From Akanthomyces muscarius (lineage: Eukaryota; Ascomycota; Sordariomycetes; Hypocreales; Cordycipitaceae), in NCBI RefSeq assembly GCF_028009165.1, contig NW_026611618.1, forward strand, positions 1,674,001-1,738,000: a stretch of 64,000 nt of DNA, given 5' to 3'. This document shows, piece after piece, positions 45,101 to 56,467 of the stretch. Under the pieces are notes generated by a model, which made no database searches, was not told where the DNA came from, and saw only the letters and a list, made by a program, of their open reading frames with translations. How positions within the stretch are numbered: position 1 is the stretch's first letter; every line of letters begins with the position of its first letter. The position numbers and the translations under genes were made by a program.

Positions 45101-48100
45101 TTCATTCCTTGCAGGGGCGTGCCTCCAATTATCGCAGGCCATCCCTTGCATGGCAAAACCAGCTTTCTCCGTTCGTGTGTGTCTTGGCAATCGAATACTT
45201 TGCATTTTGCCCAGGACGCGAGACTCAGTCGTGCAGAGGAACTAGAGACTGCTACTGTACCCTTGGTGGCCCTGTCAAGTGTTTGAACCCCCCGGGGAAG
45301 CAGTTGGGCAGGCAGATGTAATACGAACAAAAGAAAAGCCCCTCGCGTTTCAGTCAAACGCCACAGGCTGCTGCGGTTGCTCGCTCCAACATATTCATCG
45401 ACAATTTCTCGGGCGGAAATTGGAAACAGTAAACCAGGTTATGACACGAGCGTGGCCTTTTTTTTTTTTTTTTCATTTATTTGATTTTATTTATTTGATT
45501 TCTTGGTCGCATAAATTTCCACTGAAATAGCACACACACCACGGGCCGTTGTTTAGCGGCCATGGGTTCCTTTGTTTTAAATTGCAAACCGCCTTTCCAC
45601 ACGACATCTCCTCGGAAGCGGGAACAGGCATCAGAAGCCCATGCTGGGCGCCGATTGGCATGACAAAGAACCAGTGCTCCAATAGTCGACAGCGGGCAAG
45701 GGCCCCGCGTGATCTGGCACACAAGACCGTTGGGGCCGGGATGGCTTCGGCCCTCGACCACGGGACACCCGGCGGCCTCGTTCCTGTTCAGCACCATTCG
45801 GGGGTAATACGCAAAGATGCTCACGCCATACTCTGTATTTTGCCACCAGTGAAAGTGGGGGAAAGAAGAGAAAAATAGACGAAAGAAAGGATGGCGACAA
45901 GGGCATCTTTTTTCTCACGCGCACGCCCCTGCCCGTACCAGTAAGCCCGAGGGCTGTGTGCTTGCGGCGCGGACGCTATGATCACGAGCAGCAAATTTCA
46001 CTTGGTGTAGTATTATGTTCACCCGGTTCTTATACTGAAACAAGGCACGCGGTCCGTTGCGCTAGGTCTATGCTTTTTTTCTCGATGCACTTCTTTTCCT
46101 GCAAAGAGCACGATCATCCCCAACGGCGAGCGAGGCTCCCCTTGGTGAACAATTGCGAATATTGAGGTTCGGAGGATTATGTTGAAGGATGGCGTAGGAT
46201 CCAAGTGCCTCAAGGCTAGTATCCGATAATGCAAGCAGGTTCGTTTCAGGTGATCTGGCCGGTCGGAAGAATCAAACAGTGCGATGCAAGCAGACCTGAA
46301 GCGAACACGAACAGCACGCTTTCTTTTTTCCACGGCTAAATTGTCTAAAAGTGCAATTACTAAAACGCAGGATTGCCCTGCATCTGCTTAATTAGACGTG
46401 CGCCGGCCCCAATATGTGGCGCCTATTAGTGCCAGCGGGAAACGAAGCTTGGCTTGGGTCTACCCTGATCGATCAATAACGTGTCTCTTATATGCCCGCC
46501 TCCCTACTTATAATAACAATGTTTGCTATTTGGCCTTCCTTCTCCGGAGCCGCGCGCTACTGCATACTGGTGCCCATCCCCGCAAATAAATAACAACAAA
46601 AATTGCCAATGTGGCTGAGATTGTTTGTTGTTACAATGTTCTTTTCCCGCCCTACATTGTTGCCGGGCGGGCGCTGCGTTTCACCATGAACGGGCTGTTC
46701 TCGAAACGGGGGAAAAGCAGCAGCCGGCAGCTGACACAGTTGCTGTGGTTCCTTTTCTACCCGCATCGGTATCGTGAGACACGCCTGGGTGACATGCTCC
46801 GAGACGAGATGGACATGTCCAAAAACCACAGTCCTGCCATAGCGGTCAAGAGAGGTCCTGTCGGCCAAGTGTCACAAACGCCCATGTTCGCGTTTCACTA
46901 TTCGCCAATAGAAGCATGCTTTTGGGTCTATTCCCTGTTACGAGGTCAAGCTCTGGTCGCTCTAGAAACTTGGAATGTCCCCCCTGGCAGCTTCATATTC
47001 CTACCCGGAACCATATCTCGGCATGTGACCCCACGCTTCCGCAGCTTGTCAAGAGAAAGGGATATTGCCCATGTAAATGGCAAACATGCTTGAGATACCC
47101 TTGCTCAATTCTCGCGAAATCAGCTTTGTTTTACGAGTTGCAGAATACTCAGGCATGAATTGTGGGTGGAGAAAGGGTGAAAGTATGCGAGAATAGCCAC
47201 GACACCGCAGCGTCATGTCATGCAGGAAGCTGGAGGGTCGGTCAACGTTACATCACCAAGCAAAAAAAATTGGTTGACAACGGAGGTGAAAATTTGATCG
47301 ACCACGAGTCTGTTCCTAGACGCACCATTGATTCAACAGGCCAAAATCTGTAGCGCATGAAAGCGAATTCTACAATATGAAACGTCATATCTTACAAAAT
47401 TTATATCTGAAATTTAGACGAGATGTGAATCTACTGGTATGCACACCGCGATGTCTGACCGCCCTTTACTACCTACGCCTACTCCTTGCTCCATCCCGAT
47501 TTCTCGCTCTGAATCGTTGGTGTTGCTGAAGCAGTTGATTGACACGGCCACCGCAAATCTCACCGGCAGAGCGTAAATCCATAGGTGACCGCTTGAACGG
47601 TTCTATCCATAGAGTGTATACGAATTACTCATCGCCCGTCTAGTCTTGGATAGACCAAAGGGCAGGAACAGGAAATAGAACGATCCAGGAACATTCCGCC
47701 CCGATCTGATTGGTACCCTAGCGCCGAACAGCCAAAGTTTAGCGACGGCACCAGTTCCTTGTCGGTGGATGCTGGTGGCGATGGGGTGGGTATCGACGAG
47801 TCAACTTCCAGCTGTGTGGCCCGGCAGCTCGGGTACACCGACAGCAGAGCCTCAAAGTTCACAGGCAGGCAGGCAAGCAGGCAAACAACGCGCACACCCA
47901 CCCCCCTCTCTGTCCCTTTTTCAGACTTTGCGATATATTGGCTCGGGAAAAGCCATCTCGTCACTGGGCGGATCCCAAAACATCTGTAAACACACGCCCG
48001 TCCCCCGATAGTTGCAGCTGAGTAAACACGTTCGGCTCTTTGCGCTCCCTGGCACTTCTCCGCGAAGCCCCCCCCCGCCCAAGTTTCAATCGCTTTATTT

Positions 48101-48442
48101 CGGCAAAGGTGCCGAAATGGGCAAACTTCCCGGTCTAACCGTCGCATTGGTTGTTTTGTCTTTGGGCTTGCATTGTGGTGGCTATGCAAGCGCACGTTGC
48201 CTCGGTGTGGCGTTTTCGGTGAGCCTCCGTCGGGCCAGCCAAATTACTAGCGAGAAAGACTCCAGCTTGTAAAGGCTTTTTTGGCTGCTCCATGGCGATG
48301 ACGCAGGTGTGGCTGCCCATGACTCCGACGCACCCAGCCAAGAGCGCCGCCCTGTGCACAAAAAAATAATGACAAAAATAAATTACATGTTAAAAAATCC
48401 CAACCACTACCCGCCTACGAAAGTAGCAGAGTTGACGACGGC

Positions 48443-48449
48443 AAAAAAA
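48443..48449 (-). terminator. Pol III T-run terminator of tRNA-Gly
   Basis: Seven consecutive T on the tRNA coding strand, starting about 14 bases after the mature 3' end. Confidence 0.8.
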
Positions 48450-48462
48450 GGAACTCGGAATG

Positions 48463-48534
48463 TGCGTCGTACGGAACTCGAATCCGTGCCTCAACTTTGG
48501 AAGAGTTGAATCCTAACCCCTAGACCAACGACGC
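48463..48534 (-). tRNA. tRNA-Gly (anticodon UCC)
   Basis: On the minus strand a 72-base cloverleaf is visible. The acceptor stem is GCGTCGT paired with ACGACGC, with discriminator A. The D arm contains the A box (TGGTCTAGGGG). The anticodon stem CAACT/AGTTG has loop CTTCCAA, so the anticodon is TCC. The T arm contains the B box (GGATTCGAGTTCC). No intron. A run of seven T (48449-48443 on the minus strand) about 14 bases downstream serves as the RNA polymerase III terminator. The gene marks the edge of the gene-free region. Confidence 0.93.
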
Positions 48535-48819
48535 TTGTTCTGTGATTGTTGAGATGCGCTAACTTATTAGCCACTATAGAGCTTGTATTGCTCCATCAGC
48601 TGGTCGCACCTGAGCAACAGCCATCTGTCCCCGACAATTTCCTCGCGTCATTAAAGAGGTGTCACTAATGAAAGGATGCTTGGAACACAGTTTGAGTTGA
48701 GTGTTGAACGTAAGATCAGCGCGACCTGCCAAACACGTATTTGCATTGTAACCATTGGTACTCGGTTTTGTACCAGAGGCCCATGCAAGACAAAACGGTA
48801 TCTACATGAGCTACCTTTT

Positions 48820-50073
48820 CTACTCCAGGCCTAGCATTCTTGCCAGTGACACGGAAATATCCTTGGCCATGCCCTCATCATTAACATGTCTCTCATCCTC
48901 CGTGATCTCGATGCCTGTATCCTTCAACCCCTGCCGCACCGCGTCAAACAGCGCAGCGTCAGCTGCTGCATCGGCAAAGGGCTGCCCCTGGACGGCTAGC
49001 ATACTCACGCCGCCCTTGGGGATCCAGACTTGCGTTTTCTCTGGCGCACTTGTCTTTCGCAACTTGTCGGCGATGAACTTGCCAATCTTGGTGCAGTCCT
49101 CGGGTGATGTGCGCACCAGTGTCACGAGCGAGTTGTGCTCGACTATGGTGCGGTCCTTGAATGCTTCGGGGACGGTGTCTCGCGCACCAAAATTGATCAT
49201 GTCTGTCGCGCCGAGGGAGACGATATTTGGGATGCCTTTTTGGACGGCAGCGTCGAGCCGATCTTCGCTAGCTGGCATTACGCCCCCAACAATGTAGTCT
49301 GCAATCTCGGTGGTTGTGAGGTCAATCACGGCATCCAGCGTGCCCTCTCGAATCAACCTTTCCATGGCTTTCCCTCCACGGCCAGTGGCATGAAAGACAT
49401 AGGTCTCAATCGGATAGTTGCTTTCGAGATGGGAGCGGATTGCATCTACACCGGGCGTTGTAACACCAAACATGGTGATGCCCACGCGTTTCTTCTCTGG
49501 CGACGCTTCAGAGTTTGATTTCGGCGCCGAAGCTCTTCTTGCCGAATATGATACAGCCGCTGCGCTAATGGATGCACCGGCATTGCCCAAGATTCCCTTT
49601 AAGACGTGGTTCAAGCCTGCAACGTCGACGACCGAGTACATGAGTGCAATGTCTGTCTCGCCGATGATTGGCTCCGTATCACCACTTGCAATGGTGGAAA
49701 CAATCAGCTTCGGGAAGCCAATGGGCAGCACATCCTTCAGGATGGACGAGACCAGCGAGGTGCCGCCCGAACCACCAGCCGACACGACTCCATCGATTTC
49801 CTGGTTTTCGTAGAGGTCCTTGACGGCCTTGGCCGCGCATTTGGAGATGAAGTCGATGAATTGGCCTCGATCAAGTGACGAGACATCTTTCCCTTTGCCA
49901 TATTTTGAGATGAGATCCGGCTGCGATATGGTAATGTCGCTATTTTCTGTCGCTCGCCAGCCAACGTCAATCATGATGGCCTTGACGGACTCATTGTCCT
50001 GCACTCGATCGCGCAAGAACCGCAGTTCGTCAAACTTGGTATCGCAAGTTCCAATGACTGCTACAGTCGGCAT
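48820..50073 (-). CDS. Tm-1-like UPF0261 ATP-binding protein
   Basis: An intronless gene of 417 residues. It begins MPTVAVIGTCDTKFDELRFL, the typical UPF0261 start. Glycine-rich motifs GVVSAGGSGGTSLVSSIL (near residue 95) and VFHATGRGGKAMERLI (near 225) form the nucleotide-binding and subdomain loops. The tail SLARMLGLE is complete. In tomato the antiviral protein Tm-1 has this domain at its N-terminus fused to a TIM barrel. Microbes carry the two as separate neighbouring genes, as here, where the TIM-barrel gene is divergent 549 bases away. The natural reaction is not established. A Ser/Lys-rich insert near 185-195 separates the two subdomains. Confidence 0.9.
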   Translation of the reverse strand: MPTVAVIGTCDTKFDELRFLRDRVQDNESVKAIMIDVGWRATENSDITISQPDLISKYGKGKDVSSLDRGQFIDFISKCAAKAVKDLYENQEIDGVVSAGGSGGTSLVSSILKDVLPIGFPKLIVSTIASGDTEPIIGETDIALMYSVVDVAGLNHVLKGILGNAGASISAAAVSYSARRASAPKSNSEASPEKKRVGITMFGVTTPGVDAIRSHLESNYPIETYVFHATGRGGKAMERLIREGTLDAVIDLTTTEIADYIVGGVMPASEDRLDAAVQKGIPNIVSLGATDMINFGARDTVPEAFKDRTIVEHNSLVTLVRTSPEDCTKIGKFIADKLRKTSAPEKTQVWIPKGGVSMLAVQGQPFADAAADAALFDAVRQGLKDTGIEITEDERHVNDEGMAKDISVSLARMLGLE

Positions 50074-50622
50074 ATTGCGGATCGGGATCGAGCTGTGCCT
50101 TGAAAATGGATGTCACAGAAGCGAGCTCACCAGGTAGCAGTTATGCCGCGGTATCTTCGGCGCAAATTAGGCGCTGTGAAAACAAAAGAAGTTCAATGCT
50201 GATTTTTGAATCAGAAACCTGAATCGTCGTTGAAGCAGAAGATAATTTGCAGCTATTGGTGATGCAATGACGTTGACGATGGATCGTGTCAGAGCACCCG
50301 TCCCGTCACGAGCTTGAACAGCCCCTCACCTGCGATTGGATGATCAACTCCATTAAGGGCCTCATTATATTATGCATCAGAAAGAAATACGCCAAAACTC
50401 CATATTATTTGCTAGTCGCACCATGACTGCGCACCACGGACGACTCAACTCCACTCTGGTCGTGGCCGGTGGAGCTACTGGTACGCCGCTCTCCGAACCG
50501 GTACTCAATCAGTCATCTTCACTTCCTTCACCCGGATACGAGGCATTTCTAAACTACTTTTCTGTATCTTGCGCTACCTGATTTGGCGACCTTAGTAGTC
50601 CCTCCAGCTTACGATATCAATC
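50074..50622. promoter_or_regulatory. divergent promoter of the Tm-1-like gene pair
   Basis: 549 bases between divergent start codons; the pair is probably co-regulated from here. No specific operator recognised. Confidence 0.4.
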
Positions 50623-51541
50623 ATGGCGCCTCCGACGAATCGACAAGAGATCTTGGCCAACCTGCGGGGGCAAATCGCCGATGGCAAGCCCATTGTCGGC
50701 GCTGGCGCTGGTATCGGTCTCTCTGCCAAGTTCATCGAGGCCGGCGGCGGCGACCTCATCATTATCTACAACAGCGGTCGTTTTCGCATGGCCGGTCGCG
50801 GTTCGCTCTCAGGTCTGATGCCATACGGCAATGCAAACGACGTTGTGCTCGACATGGTGAGTTGATTCCTCATCTAGTGACAAGCCCTCCACGCCAGTTT
50901 CTACTATAATACATCGACTAACATTTTCCCAGGCCAAGGAAGTTATACCCGTCGTCAACCACACGCCTGTGGTTGCCGGCGTTTGCGGCACGGATCCCTT
51001 CCTTAACACCAACCACTTCCTCCGCCAGCTGCGCGACCTCGGCTTCGCCGGCGTGCAGAACTTCCCTACTGTCGGCCTCATCGACGGCCAGTTCCGCGCC
51101 AACCTGGAGGAGACGGGCATGTCGTATGATCTCGAGGTGGATATGGTGCGTGCTGCCCACGAGATGGATCTTCTCACGACGCCGTACGTCTTCAACGTCG
51201 AGGAGGCCCAGAAGATGGCAACCGCCGGCGCCGATATTCTCGTTGCACACATGGGACTCACGACGAGCGGCTCCATCGGCGCCGCTTCTGGCAAGACGCT
51301 CGACGAGAGTGTCAAGCTCATCCAGCAAATTCGGGACGCGGCCGTCGCAATTAGTCCGGACATCTTGGTGCTCTGCCATGGCGGACCGATTGCCGCGCCA
51401 GACGATGCTGCCTATGTGCTGGGCAGAACCAAAGGTGTGCATGGCTTCTATGGCGCAAGCTCCATGGAGCGTTTGCCAGTTGAAGAGGCAATTACGAATA
51501 TCACGAAAAGCTTCAAGGGGCTGAAGCCAAGCGCCGCATAG
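50623..51541 (+). CDS. TIM-barrel protein, phosphoenolpyruvate hydrolase-like (Tm-1 C-terminal domain type)
   Basis: Two exons, 50623-50856 and 50933-51541, with a 76-base intron (donor GTGAGT, branch GACTAAC, acceptor CCCAG), giving 280 residues. The N-terminus [20 protein letters not shown] and [20 protein letters not shown], then [35 protein letters not shown] and [11 protein letters not shown], are the successive strands of the 'PEP hydrolase-like' TIM barrel that forms the C-terminal half of plant Tm-1. The chemistry is uncertain; the family name comes from weak similarity to phosphoenolpyruvate-type enzymes. Pairing with the UPF0261 gene is strong context evidence for a shared pathway. 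Confidence 0.9.
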
Positions 51542-51746
51542 TTGGTCGGCGACAGTAATGAAAGTACAGAAACAAAATCGGCTCTTGCAGTCCTATATTC
51601 AAAGATGGAAAAACTAGAAATAGCTGATTGTGTATTATAACACATTAAACGCAAGCAAACATGAAATGACGCAAGGTCATTCGCTGCTGACGCAGCAAAG
51701 GGTATTATTCATGCAATCAATACGTGCACGGAATCCTGGATTCGAG

Positions 51747-53404
51747 TTACAGCGCCTTTTTCTCGTCATGAATCTCCTCCTCAGATGGGGTCTCAACATC
51801 ATGGACGTCTTCGGCGAGTGCTGCCAAGTCTTGTTCACCCATTTCACCATTCCATCCGTTGGCCAGCAAATAAGCTCTAAACTTCTCGTCTTGCTTGGAC
51901 AGATCTTCGCCTGTAAGTTTGGGGACGAAGAAGAAGGTGACGAGAATACCAGCGACACCGCAAATGGCAGCAATGATAAAAGTCCACTTCTTGCCGAGAT
52001 TGTCCTGGATGGGCTTGAAGGCTTCGGTACCAATTGCGGCGCCAGCCTTTCCAACAGCAGCACTGAGACCGTAGCAGGTACCTCTGACACTAGTAGCGTA
52101 GCTCTCTGAAGAAATGAGGCCCAACATGTCACCAGGTCCAAAGTTGCCGAAGCTGAGCATGAGACCGTAAAAGATGATGAAGAGGGGAATGATGTTGACA
52201 ATCTTGTTATAGGCGAGGCCGATGATGAGGCCAAAGATCAGATAGCCAGAGAAGCCAATCATCATGACATTCTTGCGGCCAAGGCGGTCGCAGAAGAATG
52301 CGCCAAGGAAGACACCGGGAAGAGCAATAGATCCGAGGAGCAGCTGCCATTCGGCGGTGCTGCGGAGGCTGCCAGTCTTGGAGACGACGCTGGAGATGAT
52401 GGTGCCGGAGAAGACACCATTGGGAAAGGTGATGAAGTCGTACAGGAACCAGGCGCCGCAGGTTCCAATTAAAGCCTTCCAGTAGTAACGGATCACGAGC
52501 ATATATGGTACCCTCTTCTTGATGGCGCCACGACGGTATAGCTTCGAGTTGAGCATCTTGAGACGGAAATAGAAGACGGTCAAGGGCAGGAGAACACCGA
52601 TGCCAAAGCAGACACGCCAGACGGTAGACAGGTGGTTTTCTCCAGCGGCAGAGAGAACAATAAGGAATACGCAGACAGCTAGAGGGCCGCCGAAAGAAAG
52701 CGGCAAGTTGGTGACGAGAATGAAGACCGGGCCACGGTGGCTTAGGGTGTGTTCGTTGGCAGCTTCAGAGGCTGAGGCACTGGCAGCGGGATACTCGCCG
52801 CCTTCTTGAGATCAGCATATAATGCACTGTTAGGGTGTGGTTTGAACACAACTCACCAGCGCCGAAGCCGACGATACCACGAGAAATGGTCAGCATCCAG
52901 AACATGCCGTCGATGGTGATGCCGTGAGAAGCCGTCGCCATGATGCCACCAAGGACAATCATGAGCGTGGTCGCGATAATGGCGGTTTTACGCCCGAGGT
53001 AATCGCAGGTCAGACCGACGACGACTTGGCCGAGAATTTCGCCCACCAGGAGCGCATTGGAGACACGGGTGCTGACTGAAGAGGTGTACTCGTGGGGGTA
53101 CTCCTTCTTGAACAAGACATTGGTCATGGTCATGAGGTTGTTCTGGTAGCCATCGGAAATGAGGGCAAAGCCAGAGCAAAACTGTGGCAGTCGGTTAGCA
53201 AGATGTCTTTCCTGAATGCCGGTCGTGCTGATAGCGCCACGGCAGTGGAAGCTTTACAATAGTGAAGATGTCTGAAAGCGACTGCTTCTTGCTCGAGACG
53301 GGAGCGACGACGACCTCTTGCTGGCTAGACTCGGGCTCCTTGCCATGGTCGACGGTGGACTCGGGCGCGACCGCAACCTTGTCCGAGATCTGGGCATCGG
53401 CCAT
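51747..53404 (-). CDS. MFS permease, Git1-like (glycerophosphodiester/phosphate type)
   Basis: Three exons on the minus strand: 53404-53258, 53181-52857 and 52801-51747, giving 508 residues. Introns have donors GTAAAG and GTGAGT; the second acceptor is AAGAAG, unusual but required by the conserved GFGAGGEYP block. About 12 membrane spans are visible, with the loop motifs DYLGRKTA and DRLGRKNV and a GFGAGGEYPAASAS stretch typical of the phosphate/Git1 branch of the sugar-porter-like MFS. Yeast Git1 imports glycerophosphoinositol. Substrate here is unknown. Convergent with the TIM-barrel gene (205 bases between stops), it may import the substrate of the neighbouring enzymes. Confidence 0.9.
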
Positions 53405-55036
53405 TTTTTTTTTTAAGGTTGCACCGGATTGTGTGTCGTAGAAGGCGTAAATGGTACAGCCTGGGGTTTTATTCGACCACGCGACGCTTCAGCTGAGGCG
53501 AAGAAGGAAAAAAAGTTCCTCGCGTGTCGTTCTTCAACGGCTTCCTGGTTCCTTTTTATGAGACGACCCTGCGCCTCGTACACAACCAAGAAAGAAAAAT
53601 CAGCCGGCCAATGCCAAATAAGTGTCACTGCATGTGTTCGCAGTTCTCTAGCGAGAAACGCCACGGCGTGCTCCGGCTAAGCGGCAGCGCGGTGGGGGAA
53701 TAAGTGCGCCATCTTATCCTCGACTTGGCGGCGAGGATAGTTAGTCTGGTCCGGGGCAGTGGCCCACGTGCTCAGTCTGCTTCCCGTTGATTGTTCGCCG
53801 TGCCTGATGATATTTTTTGCTGATCCGATTTTTTCCCCTTGTTTATTTCCTGCTTGGCCCGTCCTTATCATGGTTTCCCTCTTGCCGACTCATGCAGCTT
53901 GCCATATGGCTTGCTTGTTCCTGTCACCGAGCTGGCGCGACCCTTACCAGCCAGTAGAAGCACGCTGACAGGCTGGGCGAGCCTGCGGGTTTCGTTACCT
54001 CACGGGGCGGGCCATCTCCGTTGTTTTCAGCCTCGGGTGGCTATTACCGCGCTCCCAGTTTCGCAGTGCTTTGGCCAGGCTGTGGATCTTGGCTCGACTG
54101 CGCTGCTGAGGGCTGCAAAAGTGCCTGAAATCAGCTTCGGGGCGTCGCGTGACGTGCACACTTTTTATCCCATGTGGAGATGAACCAGTCGGCTAATAAA
54201 GACAAGGTTATGTTTAGAGTGAAGACTGAGTGCTCATTTCCTGGCCAGCCCTGGGAGAGAGCTCTGCACGCCGGCATTTGGACTTCCCGAAAGGGCTCGA
54301 CACCGAGGAACCGTCGCCGAATGCTCTGCGGTGAGGCTTGCTCGGCCTAGAAATTGGTGGCTGGCCAAGCTGTCAGCCAAGCCGGCTGATGGCGATCTCT
54401 TGGCGCTGGCGCGCCATGGATTCGCCATTGCCTCGAGCTACCCCGGAAAGTGCCACATTGGTCTCACAAACTCAGTGGCTCAAAGTTCCTAATAAGTGAT
54501 TAAACGGGGACGGTCAAGCGGAAAGTAGAATCTTACCTCCGGATGCCTCTGTGTAGAGTGATACACAACGAGGTTGAGAAGGCAGGGGACCACTACATAA
54601 GGCTGAACTTGATGATACCGACAGGACCAGTCCAAGCTCAAGATAGGTGCTGAATTTACAACCAAATAGCCGTTAAGTTATTATATCAGATGCCTCTCGT
54701 CTCTGCGTTTCCGAGCAAAGCCCGAAGTTGCACACCTCCGAGCGGCGCTTGATGTTGATTCTCGGAGTTACTGGTACAGCAGACAAAGAAAGGGTGGGTT
54801 CTCCCCCAGGTTTGGTCGGATCTCCGCATTGATCCCATCGGATTTTTGTTCCTTCGCCGAACAGCGTACAGATATATCACCAACCACATCTCAGCCATCC
54901 GCCTATAAGAAAGAAGCTATTGTAATAGGCCCAACATCCCATAATCACAATCTACTTTACATGTGAAGGAAGACCCCTGCGACGACTCTTTTACCATCAC
55001 TCTCGTACGGTCGTATCCACTTCGTCGCCTACCGCA
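53405..55036. other. intergenic, 1.6 kb, between divergent MFS and dehydrogenase genes
   Basis: Promoter regions for both neighbours. Open frames here show no family features. No gene seen. Confidence 0.5.
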
Positions 55037-56221
55037 ATGGCATCGAAGTTGGCCCCAAAGCCCATCTCACGGGCTGTCAATCAAGTCCGCCGAGCACACA
55101 CGCGGAGCAGTCCTGGTTCCACACCTCCATCAATGGTGATCCTGGATGACTACCTCTCTGTGGCGCAACCACATTTTGCGCATTTAGCTCCCGCCGACAT
55201 CAATATCGACATTCTCAAGTCGCATGTACCTCAAAATACGCAGGAAGAGCGGAAGGCTCTGGTTGAAAGGCTTCGACCGTATAATATCATATCGGCGATG
55301 CGCGAAAGAACGCCATTTCCTTCTGAACTGCTGCGCAGCTTACCGAACCTGAAGCTGCTGCTCTGCACTGGCACCCAGTTCGAGACCTTTGACCTCGACG
55401 TCGCGAAAGAGCTCGGCATCATGGTTGCTGCGGCTCCCGGAAAGGGCCGCAGCGACAAGCCTGAACCCTCGGGCACGCCACTTCCCGCTGACATTAAAAA
55501 GGGAGGCGGCCACCCGACGACGCAGCACACCTGGGCACTCATTTTGGCGCTCGCCAGAAACGTGGCGTTTGATGATGCCGTCGTCAAGTCGGGCGGCTGG
55601 CAGTCTGGCCTGGCGACGGGCCTCCCCGGGAAGACCCTCGGAGTCATCGGCCTAGGACGACTGGGTGCGGCTGTGGCGAGGATCGGGGCCCTGGCTTTTG
55701 GCATGAAGGTGGTCTGCTGGAGTGCAAACTTGGACCAGGACAAGGCGGACCAGGCCGCGGTCAATCTCGATTTGCCCACTGAGAATGAGTTCGGGGAGAG
55801 GACGTTCAAGGCGGTCAGCAAAGAAGAGCTGTTTCGGACTGCGGATGTGGTCAGCTTGCACTATGTTCTCAGCGAACGATCGAGAGGACTGGTCTGCGCA
55901 GACATGCTGGCCCTCATGAAGCCGAGTGCATTGTTGGTCAACACCTCTCGTGGCGCTCTAATCGACCAAGATGCTTTGCTTAGTGCAGCGCATCAGGGCC
56001 AAATCCGCGGCATAGCCATGGATGTTTTTGAGCAAGAGCCTCTTCCTGAAAAGGATCCTTGGCGCATCGAGCAATGGGGTACTGGGGGACGATCCAAGGT
56101 GCTCACCACACCTCACATGGGTTACGTGGACGAAGGTCTCATGAACAGGTGGTATGCGGAGACGGCCGAAAATTTGGAGCGTTGGCTGGCGGGGAAAGAG
56201 ATTCTCCATCGCCTCGTTTGA
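55037..56221 (+). CDS. D-isomer-specific 2-hydroxyacid dehydrogenase
   Basis: An intronless gene of 394 residues. The Rossmann NAD(P)-binding motif is GVIGLGRLGAAVARIG (residues 202-217). The catalytic triad is R305 (NTSRGALID), E334 (DVFEQEPL) and H360 (TTPHMGYVD). These enzymes interconvert 2-oxoacids and D-2-hydroxyacids. A Lys/Gly/Pro insert at about residues 135-158 lies in the substrate domain. The first 30 residues are Arg/Ser-rich and could target mitochondria. Its position beside the permease and the Tm-1-like pair suggests the same metabolic unit, though it is 1.6 kb away and the link is inference. Confidence 0.93.
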   Translation: MASKLAPKPISRAVNQVRRAHTRSSPGSTPPSMVILDDYLSVAQPHFAHLAPADINIDILKSHVPQNTQEERKALVERLRPYNIISAMRERTPFPSELLRSLPNLKLLLCTGTQFETFDLDVAKELGIMVAAAPGKGRSDKPEPSGTPLPADIKKGGGHPTTQHTWALILALARNVAFDDAVVKSGGWQSGLATGLPGKTLGVIGLGRLGAAVARIGALAFGMKVVCWSANLDQDKADQAAVNLDLPTENEFGERTFKAVSKEELFRTADVVSLHYVLSERSRGLVCADMLALMKPSALLVNTSRGALIDQDALLSAAHQGQIRGIAMDVFEQEPLPEKDPWRIEQWGTGGRSKVLTTPHMGYVDEGLMNRWYAETAENLERWLAGKEILHRLV

Positions 56222-56467
56222 CATGGACTGTAAGGTTACTCTTCTTGGGCCACAGAGCTCACCACCTATTGTCGTAATCAGCAGCGCATGAGAAGCACCA
56301 AATATGGCATTTATGTTTCATTTCTCTTTTCTAAACCGCTTGTATATCCTCGGTACAGAGAGCCGCCCGCCATTATGTATATCGATAGCCTCGTAAGTAG
56401 TCATGTGTTCGCACCTCGAAACGCCTGTATCGCCAAAAACAAGTCAAGAAAGTGTCGCGTAAAATGC

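Larger units (their letters stand above)
32221..48462. other. about 16 kb with no supportable gene
   Basis: I scanned both strands for long frames, family motifs and spliced genes. All open frames are short (under about 190 codons), overlap others on both strands and show no recognisable domain. GC content is ordinary rather than AT-rich, so this is not a classic RIP-degraded or centromeric block. It contains poly-C runs, short tandem repeats and strand-biased purine tracts. It could hold regulatory DNA for the flanking genes, non-coding RNA genes or small lineage-specific genes; I cannot tell which. Confidence 0.5.

Noticed and set aside
46611..47093. 160-codon plus-strand frame in the gene-free block
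   Set aside because: Some hydrophobic stretches but no family resemblance and no splice or leader context.
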